A stretch of 55,701 bases of DNA, taken from the NCBI GenBank assembly GCA_021791535.1, contig JAJYWI010000023.1:1-55701 (forward strand), written 5' to 3'. Of this stretch, positions 31,812 through 41,302 are shown in pieces (positions within the stretch are counted from its first letter, which is position 1; each line of letters opens with the position of its first letter). The notes under the pieces were generated by a model. That model was not told the origin of the DNA. It did no database searches and saw nothing but the letters and a program-made list of their open reading frames with translations. Source of the DNA: Microcaldota archaeon (GTDB lineage Archaea > Micrarchaeota > Micrarchaeia > Micrarchaeales > Micrarchaeaceae). The translations under genes and the position numbers were made by a program.

Positions 31812-32963
31812 ATGGCTGACGAGGCGCCAATAGTGCATAAGGGACTGGACAGCGTATACGTGACCGAAAGCAGCATATGCAAAGTCGACGGCACGGAAGG
31901 GAAGCTCTATTACCGAGGCTATCCTATAGAGGAGATCGCCGAAAACTCAAGCTACGAGGAGGTAGCATACCTCTTGATATATGGAAAGCTGCCAAAAAGG
32001 AATGAGCTCGACAGTTTTATCGCACAGCTCAAAGCCGAGAGGGATCTGCCGCAGGGCATAATCGAGATGATTGCAAGCAACGCTGCGAAAGCAGATCCCA
32101 TGGACGTCTTAAGGACAGCAGTTTCATCGCTATCGCTCTACGACAACGAGGCAGCTGATTCATCCAAAGAAGCGAACATAAGGAAAACGATAAGGCTAAT
32201 ATCAAAGATGTCGAGCATCGTGGCTACGATAGGCCGCTACAGGAACGGCGGTGGATACGTCAGCCCTGACGCTAAGCTCTCGCACTCCGAGAACTTCCTA
32301 TACATGCTTAACGGGGCAAAACCAGCCCCGGAGCAGCATAAACCCGTAGAGATGATGTTCATTCTGCAGGCGGAACATAGCTCCAATGCCTCGACGTTCT
32401 CCACGCTTGTAACAGGATCCACCCTTTCTGACCTGTATTCAGCTGTCACTTCCGGAATCGGGACTCTCAAGGGCCCGCTCCACGGCGGAGCTGATGAGGA
32501 GGCATTGAGGATGATGTACACGATAGGCGACCCGAGCAATACAGAGAATTATATAAACGAAGCGCTGGCTGGCAAGAAGAGGATAATGGGGTTTGGGCAC
32601 AGGGTCTACAAGACGTACGACCCTAGGGCGAGAGTGATAAAGGGGTATTTGCTATCGCTGCAGAGCAACTCGTCAGAAGAGGTGCGAAGGCTCACCGAGA
32701 TAGCGCTAAGGGGGGAGAAGCTGATGATAGAGAAGCTCGGCCAGAGCCACGGAATCTGGCCGAACGTCGATTTCTTCGCCGGACCAGTCTATGTGAGCGC
32801 CGGAATAAAGGTGGAGCTTTTCACGCCGCTTTTCGCCGCAAGCAGGATATCCGGATGGTGCGCCCACATGCTGGAATACTGGAGCGATAACAAGCTGATA
32901 AGGCCTCTTGAGCAGTATACCGGCCAGATAGGCCTCAAATACGTGCCTATAGACAAGAGATGA
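31812..32963 (+). CDS. gltA: citrate synthase
   Basis: Condenses oxaloacetate and acetyl-CoA. 383 residues, the short archaeal/Gram-positive dimeric type. GPLHGGADE and GFGHRVYKTYDPRA carry the active-site His residues and an oxaloacetate-binding Arg. NVDFFAGPVY holds the catalytic Asp. KLYYRGYPIEEIA is the N-terminal family motif. First gene of a five-gene TCA operon, divergent from the T4SS-like operon. Confidence 0.95.
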   Translation: MADEAPIVHKGLDSVYVTESSICKVDGTEGKLYYRGYPIEEIAENSSYEEVAYLLIYGKLPKRNELDSFIAQLKAERDLPQGIIEMIASNAAKADPMDVLRTAVSSLSLYDNEAADSSKEANIRKTIRLISKMSSIVATIGRYRNGGGYVSPDAKLSHSENFLYMLNGAKPAPEQHKPVEMMFILQAEHSSNASTFSTLVTGSTLSDLYSAVTSGIGTLKGPLHGGADEEALRMMYTIGDPSNTENYINEALAGKKRIMGFGHRVYKTYDPRARVIKGYLLSLQSNSSEEVRRLTEIALRGEKLMIEKLGQSHGIWPNVDFFAGPVYVSAGIKVELFTPLFAASRISGWCAHMLEYWSDNKLIRPLEQYTGQIGLKYVPIDKR

Positions 32964-32967
32964 GCGA

Positions 32968-33900
32968 TTGAGGAAGAAGGTAACCATTGTAGGTGCTGGA
33001 AGGGTGGGTTCAACCACGGCAGAGCTCCTAGCGAGGAAGGACATCTGCGACATAGTAATCTGGAACAGGACAGAGGGCACGGCAAAGGGCATAGCCCTTG
33101 ACATAATGGAGAGCGGGCCGATTGACGGGTTCGACACAAAAGTAATCGGTACGTCAAATTATGCAGACATAAAGGGCAGCGATATAGTAGTAGTAACGGC
33201 AGGGATGCCGAGAAAAGAGGGGATGTCCAGAGACGATTTGCTCAAGACAAACGCGCAGATAGTTGGCGGGATATGCGGGCAGGTTAAGGCGAATGCGCCA
33301 GAGAGCAAGCTCATAGTGCTGACCAACCCGCTCGACGAGATGGTCTACCTGGCAAAGAAGGTTACTGGATTCCCAAGGGAACGTGTTGTAGGCATGGCGG
33401 GCATACTCGACTCGGCAAGGTTCCGCACCTTCATAGCGCAGGAGCTAGGGGTTAGCGTCGAAAGCGTGTCCGCCATAGTGCTCGGAGGGCACGGCGACTT
33501 CATGGTTCCGCTGCCGGCAAATTCAACGGTAAACGGCACCCCGATTACAGAGCTTATGCCGAAGGAGAAAATAGACCAGCTCATACAGAGAACGCGGGAC
33601 GGCGGAGCCGAGATAATACGGCTAGAGAAGGAATCGAGCGCGTTCTATGCACCAGCGTCCTCATTGCTCCAGATGATAACAGCTATGCTAGAGGACAAGA
33701 AGGAGGTGCTCCCATGCGCGACGTTCCTAGACGGCGAGTACGGCATCAGCGGCATATTCATGGGCGTTCCGGTCGTGATTGGCAGCAACGGGGCGGAGCG
33801 CATAATACAGCTAAAGCTCTCTGAAGGGGAGAATGCGGCGCTGAAAGCGTCCGCAGAGAGGGTAAAAGCGCTTACAAAACAAGTGGATTTGATGCTCTGA
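32968..33900 (+). CDS. mdh: malate dehydrogenase
   Basis: 310 residues from a TTG at 32968, 4 nt after gltA. Rossmann motif IVGAGRVGSTTA. AGMPRKEGMSRDDLL carries the malate-specifying Arg of the active-site loop, GILDSARFR the substrate Arg, and LGGHGDFMVPL the catalytic His. At the end of beta-2 (DIVIWNR) the usual NAD-selecting Asp is replaced by Asn followed by Arg, which would tolerate NADP (inference). Oxidises malate to oxaloacetate for citrate synthase next door. Confidence 0.92.
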   Translation: MRKKVTIVGAGRVGSTTAELLARKDICDIVIWNRTEGTAKGIALDIMESGPIDGFDTKVIGTSNYADIKGSDIVVVTAGMPRKEGMSRDDLLKTNAQIVGGICGQVKANAPESKLIVLTNPLDEMVYLAKKVTGFPRERVVGMAGILDSARFRTFIAQELGVSVESVSAIVLGGHGDFMVPLPANSTVNGTPITELMPKEKIDQLIQRTRDGGAEIIRLEKESSAFYAPASSLLQMITAMLEDKKEVLPCATFLDGEYGISGIFMGVPVVIGSNGAERIIQLKLSEGENAALKASAERVKALTKQVDLML

Positions 33901-33907
33901 TGATATC

Positions 33908-36700
33908 ATGGCTGGTAACGGAAATATCAAGGAAACGGCTCTAAAAAGCTTCGACCTTAATGGTAAAAGGGTGCTCTACTATTCGATACCTGCATTGGAT
34001 GAGCTAGGGGTAGGCAGGACATCAAGGTTGCCGTTTTCAATACGCGTTGTATTGGAATCGCTTGTAAGGAACCTTGATGGCAAGTCGGTCAACGAAGAGG
34101 ACGTGAAGGCGCTGGCCAATTGGAATGCGAAGAGCCCAGATGACAGGGACATACCGTTCAAGGTGTCAAGGATACTGATGCAGGACTTTACTGGTGTGCC
34201 TGCTGTGGTCGATATAGCGGCGATAAGGGACTACATAACGAAAAACGGAGAGGCGCCAGATGCGGCGCAGCCGATAATACCGACAGATCTGATAATAGAC
34301 CACTCCGTGCAGGTCGACGCATTCAATGTCATACAGGCATTGGAGATAAACCAAGAGAAGGAGATAGAGAGGAACGCGGAGAGATACAAGCTGCTGAAAT
34401 GGGCTAGCCAGGCGCTTAAGAACTTCAGGGTGTTCCCGCCTTCTGCAGGCATATGCCACCAGGTGAACCTGGAATACCTGGCGACGTGCGTTACCATGCG
34501 TCAGGATGGCAGCAACTACTTCGCCTACCCAGACACGCTTGTCGGTACCGACTCCCACACCACGATGATAGATGGTTTGGGCGTAGTCGGATTCGGTGTT
34601 GGTGGAATAGAGGCAGAAGCGGCGCTCCTGGACCAGCCCGTCTCGTTCACAACCCCGAAGGTGCTCGGAGTGCGCCTGTCAGGCAGCCTTAAGGACGGAG
34701 TCACAGCGACAGACTTTGCATTAACGCTGACAAGGTTGCTCAGGGAGAAGGGGGTCGTCAACATGTTCGTCGAGTTCTTCGGAGACGGGCTAAGGAACCT
34801 GTCACTGCCAGACCGCGCAACGCTCTCTAACATGTGCCCGGAGTATGGAGCAACCATTGCGATATTTCCAGTGGATGAAGAGACACTGCACTACATGAGG
34901 GTGACCGGAAGGAGCGCGGAGCAGATAGAGCTCATAAGGAGGTACTATACAGAGCAGCGTATGTTCGACATCGACTATAGCAAAGTCGAATATAGCGACA
35001 CTCTCGATGTTGATTTGGGTTCGATAGAGCCGAGCGTCTCAGGGCCGGCGCAGCCGAAGGAGCAGATGCCGCTCGGCAGGATAAAGAATGAGTTCATAAG
35101 CATATTTCTGGAAGACGGCAAGGGCGACCCAAACAAGATTAACGCAAAGGACTATACGAGATGGTCCGGTGAGAGCATGGCGGTGGGAAGCAGCCATATA
35201 AAGGACGCGCCACTCCACCACAACCAAAAATCTGTGAAGATAAAATATGACGACGGTTACGAGGTCACCCTGTCGGATGGCGATGTCGTCATATCATCGA
35301 TAACCAGCTGCACCAATACGAGCAATCCATCAGTGATGATAGGAGCCGGGCTCCTCGCAAAGAAGGCGGTTGAAAAGGGCCTCAGGGTCAACACGAGAAA
35401 GGTGAAAACAAGCTTGGGACCTGGCTCTCGAGTGGTCACGAGATACCTGCAGAAGGCAGGTCTCATAGAGCCTCTGGAGAAGCTAGGCTATGAGCTGGTG
35501 GGATACGGCTGCATAACCTGCATAGGCAACAGCGGTCCGCTCATAGAGAAGCAGAGCGAGGCTATAAACGCCAACAAGCTTGCTGTCGCATCGGTATTGT
35601 CCGGCAACAGGAACTACGAGGCGAGGATACACACGGATGTGAGGGCGAATTACCTGATGTCGCCTCCTTTGCTGGTGGCTTTCGGCATAGCAGGCACAGT
35701 GCTCAAGGACCTCACAAAGGAGCCGCTGGCGAAGAACGACAAGGGAGAAGATGTCTACCTGAAGGACATCTGGCCCACACAGGCAGAGATAAAGGAGGTC
35801 ATGGACAGGGTCATAAGCGAGGACATATTCGAGAAGGAGTACGGCAGCCACATATACAATGTCAATCCGTATTGGAACAAGCTACCCGCAGCATCAGGCA
35901 AGATGTACGCATGGGAGCAAGCCAGCACATACATAAGGATGCCGCCGTTCTTCGAGGGCTTCGACCCGCGAAGCAAGGGGAGCATCGAGCCTATAAAGAA
36001 CGCAATGGTGCTGGCCGTCTTCGGCGACTCGATCTCTACGGATCATATATCGCCTGCAGGGGCGATAAGCGCAGCCAGTCCGGCAGGCAAGTACCTCATT
36101 GAGCATGGCGTCCAGCCGGCAGATTTCAACAGCTACGGGTCCAGGCGGGGCAACCACGAGGTCATGATGAGAGGCACATTCGCCAACAACCGCATAAAGA
36201 ATCTCCTGCTGCCTGGCACCGAAGGAGGGTTCACGCTGCACTATCCGGACTCGCAGAAGGGTACGATATACGATGTTGCTATGCGGTACAAGGCCGAAGG
36301 TGTGCCGCTTATCGTTCTTGCGGGATTGGAATACGGCTCCGGAAGCTCGCGCGACTGGGCGGCGAAAGGGCCGATGCTGCTCGGGGTTAAGGCGGTGGTT
36401 GCGAAGAGCTTCGAAAGGATCCATAGGAGCAACCTCGTAGGAATGGGCATAATCCCGCTGCAGTTCAAGGGGGGAGAGGACGCGCAGACGCTAAAGGCGG
36501 ACTTCTCGAAACCAATTACGATATTGCTGAGCGATGAGATGAAGCCCAGAGATGTAGTGAAAATGAGATACACAAGAAGCGATACCGGGGCGGAAGCAGA
36601 AGCAGAAGTCATAAGCAGGATAGACACGCCGATAGAGATGGAGTACTACAGGTCAAAGGGCATACTTAACTATGTTATAAAGAAATTGCTGTCCAAATAA
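33908..36700 (+). CDS. acnA: aconitate hydratase (AcnA type)
   Basis: 930 residues, full-length AcnA/IRP1-type. IDHSVQVD, GTDSHTTMIDGLGVVGFGVGG, SSITSCTNTSNPSVMIGAG and GYGCITCIGNSGP provide the three [4Fe-4S] Cys and substrate loops. The swivelling domain has GLEYGSGSSRDWAAKG. Isomerises citrate to isocitrate. The cluster would come from the Suf system at 45.7-52.3 kb. Located 8 nt after mdh. Confidence 0.96.
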   Translation: MAGNGNIKETALKSFDLNGKRVLYYSIPALDELGVGRTSRLPFSIRVVLESLVRNLDGKSVNEEDVKALANWNAKSPDDRDIPFKVSRILMQDFTGVPAVVDIAAIRDYITKNGEAPDAAQPIIPTDLIIDHSVQVDAFNVIQALEINQEKEIERNAERYKLLKWASQALKNFRVFPPSAGICHQVNLEYLATCVTMRQDGSNYFAYPDTLVGTDSHTTMIDGLGVVGFGVGGIEAEAALLDQPVSFTTPKVLGVRLSGSLKDGVTATDFALTLTRLLREKGVVNMFVEFFGDGLRNLSLPDRATLSNMCPEYGATIAIFPVDEETLHYMRVTGRSAEQIELIRRYYTEQRMFDIDYSKVEYSDTLDVDLGSIEPSVSGPAQPKEQMPLGRIKNEFISIFLEDGKGDPNKINAKDYTRWSGESMAVGSSHIKDAPLHHNQKSVKIKYDDGYEVTLSDGDVVISSITSCTNTSNPSVMIGAGLLAKKAVEKGLRVNTRKVKTSLGPGSRVVTRYLQKAGLIEPLEKLGYELVGYGCITCIGNSGPLIEKQSEAINANKLAVASVLSGNRNYEARIHTDVRANYLMSPPLLVAFGIAGTVLKDLTKEPLAKNDKGEDVYLKDIWPTQAEIKEVMDRVISEDIFEKEYGSHIYNVNPYWNKLPAASGKMYAWEQASTYIRMPPFFEGFDPRSKGSIEPIKNAMVLAVFGDSISTDHISPAGAISAASPAGKYLIEHGVQPADFNSYGSRRGNHEVMMRGTFANNRIKNLLLPGTEGGFTLHYPDSQKGTIYDVAMRYKAEGVPLIVLAGLEYGSGSSRDWAAKGPMLLGVKAVVAKSFERIHRSNLVGMGIIPLQFKGGEDAQTLKADFSKPITILLSDEMKPRDVVKMRYTRSDTGAEAEAEVISRIDTPIEMEYYRSKGILNYVIKKLLSK

Positions 36701-36704
36701 GAGC

Positions 36705-37742
36705 ATGGATTACTACCTCGAATGCACCAGGTGTGGCTCTGGGTTCGACAACGATTATGGCAAGCAGATATGCGCCAAATGCGGCGGGATCCTTGAGGTC
36801 GTATACAAAGGGAGGCTGAAAATTCCAAAAAGCGCCATATTCTGGGATTATGAGAGCGAGTTGCCAGACTCAAAATACACACACTATGCACTGGGCGGCA
36901 CCGCGCTGGTCGAAAGCAACCTGCACCACGGCCTGTTCCTGAAGCTTGAGCTTTACAACCCGACAGGATCATTCAAGGACAGGGGGTCTGTAGTGGAGGT
37001 AGCAAAGGCTAAGGAGTACGGATACGACGAGATAGCCGTGGCGTCGACAGGCAACATGGCATATTCGCTGGCTTACTACGCACGAACGGCAGGGATAAAG
37101 ACTACCGTCTTCATAGGAGGCGCAGCAAATCCAAACAAGGTAAAGGATATACTGATGACGCACGATGCCAAGATACACCGTGTGCATAAGGACTTCTCGG
37201 CAGCGCAGGATGCAGCAATAAAGTATTCGAGAAGGACCGGCGCGTTCCTCGCAGGGGACTACTGCTATAGGAAAGAGGGGCAGAGGACAATGGCTTACGA
37301 GGTCGCAGCGCAGCTAAAAGGTTTTACGCACATCATCGTACCTGTGGGGAATGCAACACTTGTAAGCGGTATAGCAAAGGCGCTGCGTGAGATGAGAATA
37401 AATGCAGGTATAATAGCGGTCCAGGCAAGAGGGTGCAGCCCGCTTGCCAAGGCATTCAAGCGCAGGAAGCCGATTAGGTACGAGACACCTCATACAAAAG
37501 CCGATGCCATAGCTGTCGGTAATCCTGCATATGGCGATGAAGCCGTGCGCGAGATAAGGGAGAGCGGCGGTGCAGTGGTCACGGTAGAGGACAAGGAGAT
37601 GGCAGCCTGCCAGGAGATGCTCTACAGAAGCGACGGAGTGAGGGCAGAGCTTGCGGGCGCAGCAAGCATCGCTGCATACAGGAAGCTTAAGTTTGGAAAA
37701 GGCGACAAGGCAGTTGCAATAATAAGCGGGGGCAATATCTGA
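36705..37742 (+). CDS. thrC: threonine synthase
   Basis: 345-residue fold-type II PLP enzyme. An N-terminal zinc ribbon (LECTRCGSGF ... QICAKCGGILE) is typical of archaeal threonine synthases. NPTGSFKDRG carries the PLP Lys, and VPVGNATLVSG the phosphate-binding loop. Converts O-phosphohomoserine to threonine. Confusion with threonine dehydratase is unlikely because of the zinc ribbon. Starts 5 nt after acnA and overlaps the next gene by 1 nt. Confidence 0.88.
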   Translation: MDYYLECTRCGSGFDNDYGKQICAKCGGILEVVYKGRLKIPKSAIFWDYESELPDSKYTHYALGGTALVESNLHHGLFLKLELYNPTGSFKDRGSVVEVAKAKEYGYDEIAVASTGNMAYSLAYYARTAGIKTTVFIGGAANPNKVKDILMTHDAKIHRVHKDFSAAQDAAIKYSRRTGAFLAGDYCYRKEGQRTMAYEVAAQLKGFTHIIVPVGNATLVSGIAKALREMRINAGIIAVQARGCSPLAKAFKRRKPIRYETPHTKADAIAVGNPAYGDEAVREIRESGGAVVTVEDKEMAACQEMLYRSDGVRAELAGAASIAAYRKLKFGKGDKAVAIISGGNI

Positions 37743-38305
37743 TGGCAGAGCACGGCGGCATAGCCGCTTGGATAGTATGCGAGGACCTGCTCGTAAAGGT
37801 CAAGGCCGAGCTTGCCAACGAAGCTATACTTACGCTGCAGAACGAGGCAAAGGCAGGCAGGATGAAGGTCGAGGGCAGGCTGGTGTCAACCGAAGTGCCG
37901 AGTGACGACGAACGCGATCTTTTTGTAGCTAATGAGATAGCTAAAGAGAGCGCTGCCATGCTGCGTGATTATGGCAGGTACATCGTGCAGAATGAAGGGA
38001 AACCCGGGATAACGCCAGAAGAGGTCGGGAAGATAGAGAACGCAAAGAAGCTGATGCTGGCCGTTGAGGAGATAGCGACGCTCATACACTACAGAACGAT
38101 TACAGAGGAGTGGATACTCGAGATAGAAGGCATGCCGGACATAGACGACCCTGTGGAGATACTCTCCTCTACGATACATGGCAAGGACGATGACAGGTTC
38201 TCAGTCATAGACTTCATACTGAGAAGGAAGAGCATAAGGGAGGAGAAGATATTCACTGGAGAGGAACGGAAGATGCTGGAAAGCGCGCTCAATGCAGTGC
38301 ATTAA
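37742..38305 (+). CDS. unknown soluble protein at end of the TCA operon
   Basis: 187 residues, acidic, all-helical by eye, no TM. ATG overlaps the thrC stop (TGATG). Recognisable stretches such as AKKLMLAVEEIATLIHYRTI and FILRRKSIREEKIFTGEERKML give no family. Its 3' end overlaps the convergent ParB-like gene by 4 nt. Position suggests co-expression with TCA and threonine enzymes, nothing more. Confidence 0.7.
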   Translation: MAEHGGIAAWIVCEDLLVKVKAELANEAILTLQNEAKAGRMKVEGRLVSTEVPSDDERDLFVANEIAKESAAMLRDYGRYIVQNEGKPGITPEEVGKIENAKKLMLAVEEIATLIHYRTITEEWILEIEGMPDIDDPVEILSSTIHGKDDDRFSVIDFILRRKSIREEKIFTGEERKMLESALNAVH

Positions 38306-38847
38306 CCGCTTGAACTGGCCTCGGAACGCTCAAGCCAACGCCTTGCCCTCTCTCCTGCCTCCTCAACAAGCCACTCCACGTGCCTGCCCAACAAACCACA
38401 GGTCCAACGCGCCTCAACCACTATAGGCACATCCTGGATGCCTGTCGCAGCAGAAGCCGCAACCCTATGGTTGCCATTGGTTCCAATAAAGTATAAAAAG
38501 GATCCGTCAAGGAAGCTTATTTCAACGACCAAAGGCGGCTCCTCCCGCAGAAGCCTTAGCAAGCCTTCCCTGTCCATGCGCAGCAGCGACTGCAGCCGCT
38601 CTTCACTCCAAGGCACGTAAAATATCCTTTCAGCAGCAACAGACCTGCTAATCCCTCCAGAGAACTTGTCATCTGGGTCGGAATTCTCGAAAATCAGCCC
38701 CCTCAGGGAATTCAGGAATGCAATTCTTTTTTTGTCGCCCGCATAGCTGCCAATATCCCCTATCTCCTGCATTAGCGAACGGGCCATGCTCTGCTTTGGT
38801 ACGATATCTGTAGGCGTACCTGCCCGCACAATGCTGGATGATTCCAT
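38302..38847 (-). CDS. unknown protein with ParB/sulfiredoxin-like GNHR motif
   Basis: 181 residues from the ATG at 38847; a GTG at 38853 is possible. FIGTNGNHRVAASAATGIQDVPIVVEAR resembles the (D/N)-G-x-H-R-x-x-A-x-x-x-x-G motif of ParB/Srx-fold domains, which bind nucleotide and act as DNA-binding or nuclease modules. No HTH is obvious after it. Tight leader, with TATA at 38861-38870. Role unknown; not a chromosome-partitioning ParB by length. Confidence 0.65.
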   Translation of the reverse strand: MESSSIVRAGTPTDIVPKQSMARSLMQEIGDIGSYAGDKKRIAFLNSLRGLIFENSDPDDKFSGGISRSVAAERIFYVPWSEERLQSLLRMDREGLLRLLREEPPLVVEISFLDGSFLYFIGTNGNHRVAASAATGIQDVPIVVEARWTCGLLGRHVEWLVEEAGERARRWLERSEASSSG

Positions 38848-38858
38848 ATGCACAGCCC

Positions 38859-38901
38859 CTTATAAGTAAACGGCCGCACAGATATTTAGGTATATCTAAA
38901 T
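38859..38901 (-). promoter_or_regulatory. promoter and inverted repeat upstream of the ParB-like gene
   Basis: Minus TATA-like TTTACTTATAAGG at 38859-38871. Further upstream an inverted repeat ATTTAG-N6-CTAAAT spans 38884-38901 (18 bp, nearly palindromic). It lies where an upstream regulator site would be; chance in AT-rich DNA is possible. Confidence 0.35.
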
Positions 38902-38954
38902 GGCACAAAATGTAGGCAAACTTTTGTCATTTTGCAACATGCCATGCCAAGAGG

Positions 38955-39878
38955 TCACTTGACTATCATGGTGCCTGAGCTTCCGCGCATGATGGATCCA
39001 AAGCCGCCGAGCCGCCCGATGAACGCCCGTTTGCCCCCGTGCTCTATGAATTCCACGCATGCACGCACTTTAGGCCTCATTGTGCCGGCCTCGAACGTGC
39101 CGAGCAGTCCTTTCATCTCTCTTGCATGCGCTCTCCTTATCGGATTTGACCTGCTCGGATACTTCATGTAAACACAACTCTCTGCCGTGAGTATTATTAG
39201 CGTCTGCGCTCCTATCTTCGTTGCCAGCAATTGAGCAGTGAGGTCCTTGTCTATCACCGCAGCGCTCCTCGGGTATGCGCCCGAACTGTCTATTATCGGT
39301 ATGCCGCCTCCCCCGCCGGCTATCACCACACGGCCGGTCTCCACAAGGTGCTTTATCGTCTGGCTCTCGGCTACAGCCTTCGGCACCGGCGAAGCAACCA
39401 CCCGCCTGTAGCCTTTGCCATACTTAACGTACTTGAACCTCCCGGACTTCAGTGCAGCGCCAAGCGCCTTTCTGGAATAAATAGGGCCTATGGGCTTTGT
39501 AGGGTTCCTGAAGGCGTCGTCCCTTGGGTTGACAAGTACGTGAGTGAGCAGTGCGGCCGTGCCCCTGTTCACGTGCATGCTTCTCAGCTTCCTGAGTATC
39601 GATGTCTCGAGCAGCGTGCCTATCGTCGCCTGGGTCTCTGCATTCAACGCCTGGAACGGCAATGCAGCAATTTTCCCCCCAGCGTATTCGTTGCGCAGGA
39701 ATTCAGCGCCTACCTGGGTGCCGTTGCCGTGGGTTATGAGCACACCCACCTTCTTCTTGAATATCGGCGATATGCTGCTGATTGCGGCCTCCACGTTCTT
39801 GCGCTCTGTCGAGTAAGTGACTGGCTCTCCAGGCCTCTCAAGCGCATTGCCACCGAAGGCTATCACTATCTTCTCCAC
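38955..39878 (-). CDS. arcC: carbamate kinase
   Basis: 307 residues of the amino-acid kinase fold. IAFGGNALERPGE at the N-terminus, LITHGNGTQVGAEF, VIAGGGGGIPI and VIDKDLTAQLLATKIGA are carbamate-kinase motifs for ATP, Mg and carbamate binding. Makes ATP from carbamoyl phosphate, or the reverse. No arginine deiminase or ornithine carbamoyltransferase is present in the window. Starts 4 nt after the icd stop. Confidence 0.93.
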   Translation of the reverse strand: MEKIVIAFGGNALERPGEPVTYSTERKNVEAAISSISPIFKKKVGVLITHGNGTQVGAEFLRNEYAGGKIAALPFQALNAETQATIGTLLETSILRKLRSMHVNRGTAALLTHVLVNPRDDAFRNPTKPIGPIYSRKALGAALKSGRFKYVKYGKGYRRVVASPVPKAVAESQTIKHLVETGRVVIAGGGGGIPIIDSSGAYPRSAAVIDKDLTAQLLATKIGAQTLIILTAESCVYMKYPSRSNPIRRAHAREMKGLLGTFEAGTMRPKVRACVEFIEHGGKRAFIGRLGGFGSIMRGSSGTMIVK

Positions 39879-39882
39879 ATAA

Positions 39883-41109
39883 TCATGGATTAAGCGTGTT
39901 TATCGTGTTTATCAGGTTGTCTGAGAACTCCTTCGTGCCAATTGGGGTTACCCCCATGAACCTCGCTATGTCGTTCGTGACCTTCCTCTGCCTTACGGCC
40001 GCGTCAACAGCCTTGCCTACAAGCTCTGCAGCTTCGCTCCACCCCATGTGAATAAGCATAAGCTCTCCAGCCTTTAGCACCCCCATAGGGTTAGCGACGT
40101 CCTTTCCTGCGTATTTTGGCGCGGTCCCGTGCACAGCTTCGAACACGCCTCCGAAGTCGCCTATGTTCGCGCCTCCAAGTACGCCTATGTTCCCTACCAA
40201 TGCGCCTGCCGCATCTGATATATAATCGCCGTCGAGGTTAGGTGCAAGTATGACATCGTAGCTATCCGGCCTGGTTATTATCTGCTGGAACATGTTGTCT
40301 GCTATCCTGTCGTTTATGAGTACCTTGCCTTGCGGCACCGCACCCCCAAGCGCATTCGCCTCCTCCTCAGTTACGAAGCTTCCAGGGAACTCTCTCCTGG
40401 CCACATCGTAGCACCACTCGCGGAATGCGCCCTCCGTATACTTCATTATGTTGCCCTTGTGCATTATGGTGACAGACCTGCGCTTGTTCGCAACCGCGTA
40501 CTTGAGGGCCATCCTTGCTATGCGCTCCGTCTTTGCCTTTCCGATCGGCTTTATGCCTATACCAGCGTCGCTGTCTATGTTAACGTTGAGGTTGTCCTTT
40601 AGGAGCTTTCTCAGAGTATCCGCCTCTTTGCTGTTATATGACCACTCTATCCCGGTGTAAAGGTCATCGGTATTCTCCCTGAATACCACCATGTCTATCT
40701 TCTCCGGGTTCCTGAGCGGGCTGTCCAAGCCTTTTATGTATTTGACAGGCCTTATGTTGGCATAGAGGTCTAGAAGTATGCGCATGCGTACGTTCAGCGA
40801 CCTGAAGCCCTTCCCTACAGGCGTGGTAAGGGGACCCTTGAGCACGAACCTGTATTCCCTCAGTGCATTCGTGGTGCTCTCCGGGAACCTGTCCCCAAGC
40901 TCCTTCTCCGCCTGGTCGCCGGCCTGGACCTCCATCCATGCTATTTTCCTTTTTCCGGAGTAAGCCTTTGATACAGCCGCGTCTATCACCCCTATTGCTG
41001 CGGACGTTATCTCAGGGCCTATGCCATCGCCGTTTATCCTGAGTATTATCGGGTTGTCAGGCACGACAAGCCTGCCGCCATCGAGCGTTATCTTGTTTCC
41101 TTCAGCCAT
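39883..41109 (-). CDS. icd: isocitrate dehydrogenase, NADP-dependent
   Basis: 408 residues, E. coli Icd-like subfamily. INGDGIGPEI at the front, GPLTTPVGKGFRSLNVRMRI with the isocitrate-binding Ser/Asn/Arg residues, and LNLDGDYISDAAGALVG-like metal site (NLDGDYISD). HGTAPKYAGKDVANP has Lys-Tyr at the coenzyme-selecting positions, indicating NADP. Yields 2-oxoglutarate. The third TCA locus in the window, separate from gltA-acnA. Confidence 0.95.
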   Translation of the reverse strand: MAEGNKITLDGGRLVVPDNPIILRINGDGIGPEITSAAIGVIDAAVSKAYSGKRKIAWMEVQAGDQAEKELGDRFPESTTNALREYRFVLKGPLTTPVGKGFRSLNVRMRILLDLYANIRPVKYIKGLDSPLRNPEKIDMVVFRENTDDLYTGIEWSYNSKEADTLRKLLKDNLNVNIDSDAGIGIKPIGKAKTERIARMALKYAVANKRRSVTIMHKGNIMKYTEGAFREWCYDVARREFPGSFVTEEEANALGGAVPQGKVLINDRIADNMFQQIITRPDSYDVILAPNLDGDYISDAAGALVGNIGVLGGANIGDFGGVFEAVHGTAPKYAGKDVANPMGVLKAGELMLIHMGWSEAAELVGKAVDAAVRQRKVTNDIARFMGVTPIGTKEFSDNLINTINTLNP

Positions 41110-41302
41110 GAGGTAATTTCGTCAATAAAGAGTTAAATAAGTTTACAAGTGGGCTCCTTGGCGCCTTTGATGGCAGCAAAAGAAAGATGTACAGAGCTTA
41201 ATAATTTGGTAAACAGGAAACGCTTCGTAAAGGATCCATATCAGAACACAGATAACTACCTAATAAATATAAGCCTTGACTTGTATAAAATAACGTGAAC
41301 CG
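41110..41302. promoter_or_regulatory. divergent intergenic region icd / proS
   Basis: 193 bases. Plus TATA-like AATAAATATAAG at 41263-41274 predicts a start about 7 nt before the proS ATG. Leftward, AGTTAAATAAG near 41132-41142 could serve icd. A 42-codon ORF (41170-41298) overlaps the proS TATA box and is probably spurious. Confidence 0.4.

Noticed and set aside
41170-41298. 42-codon ORF between icd and proS
   Set aside because: It spans the proS TATA box, has no recognisable similarity and atypical codons. Probably chance, although its stop lies 4 nt before proS.
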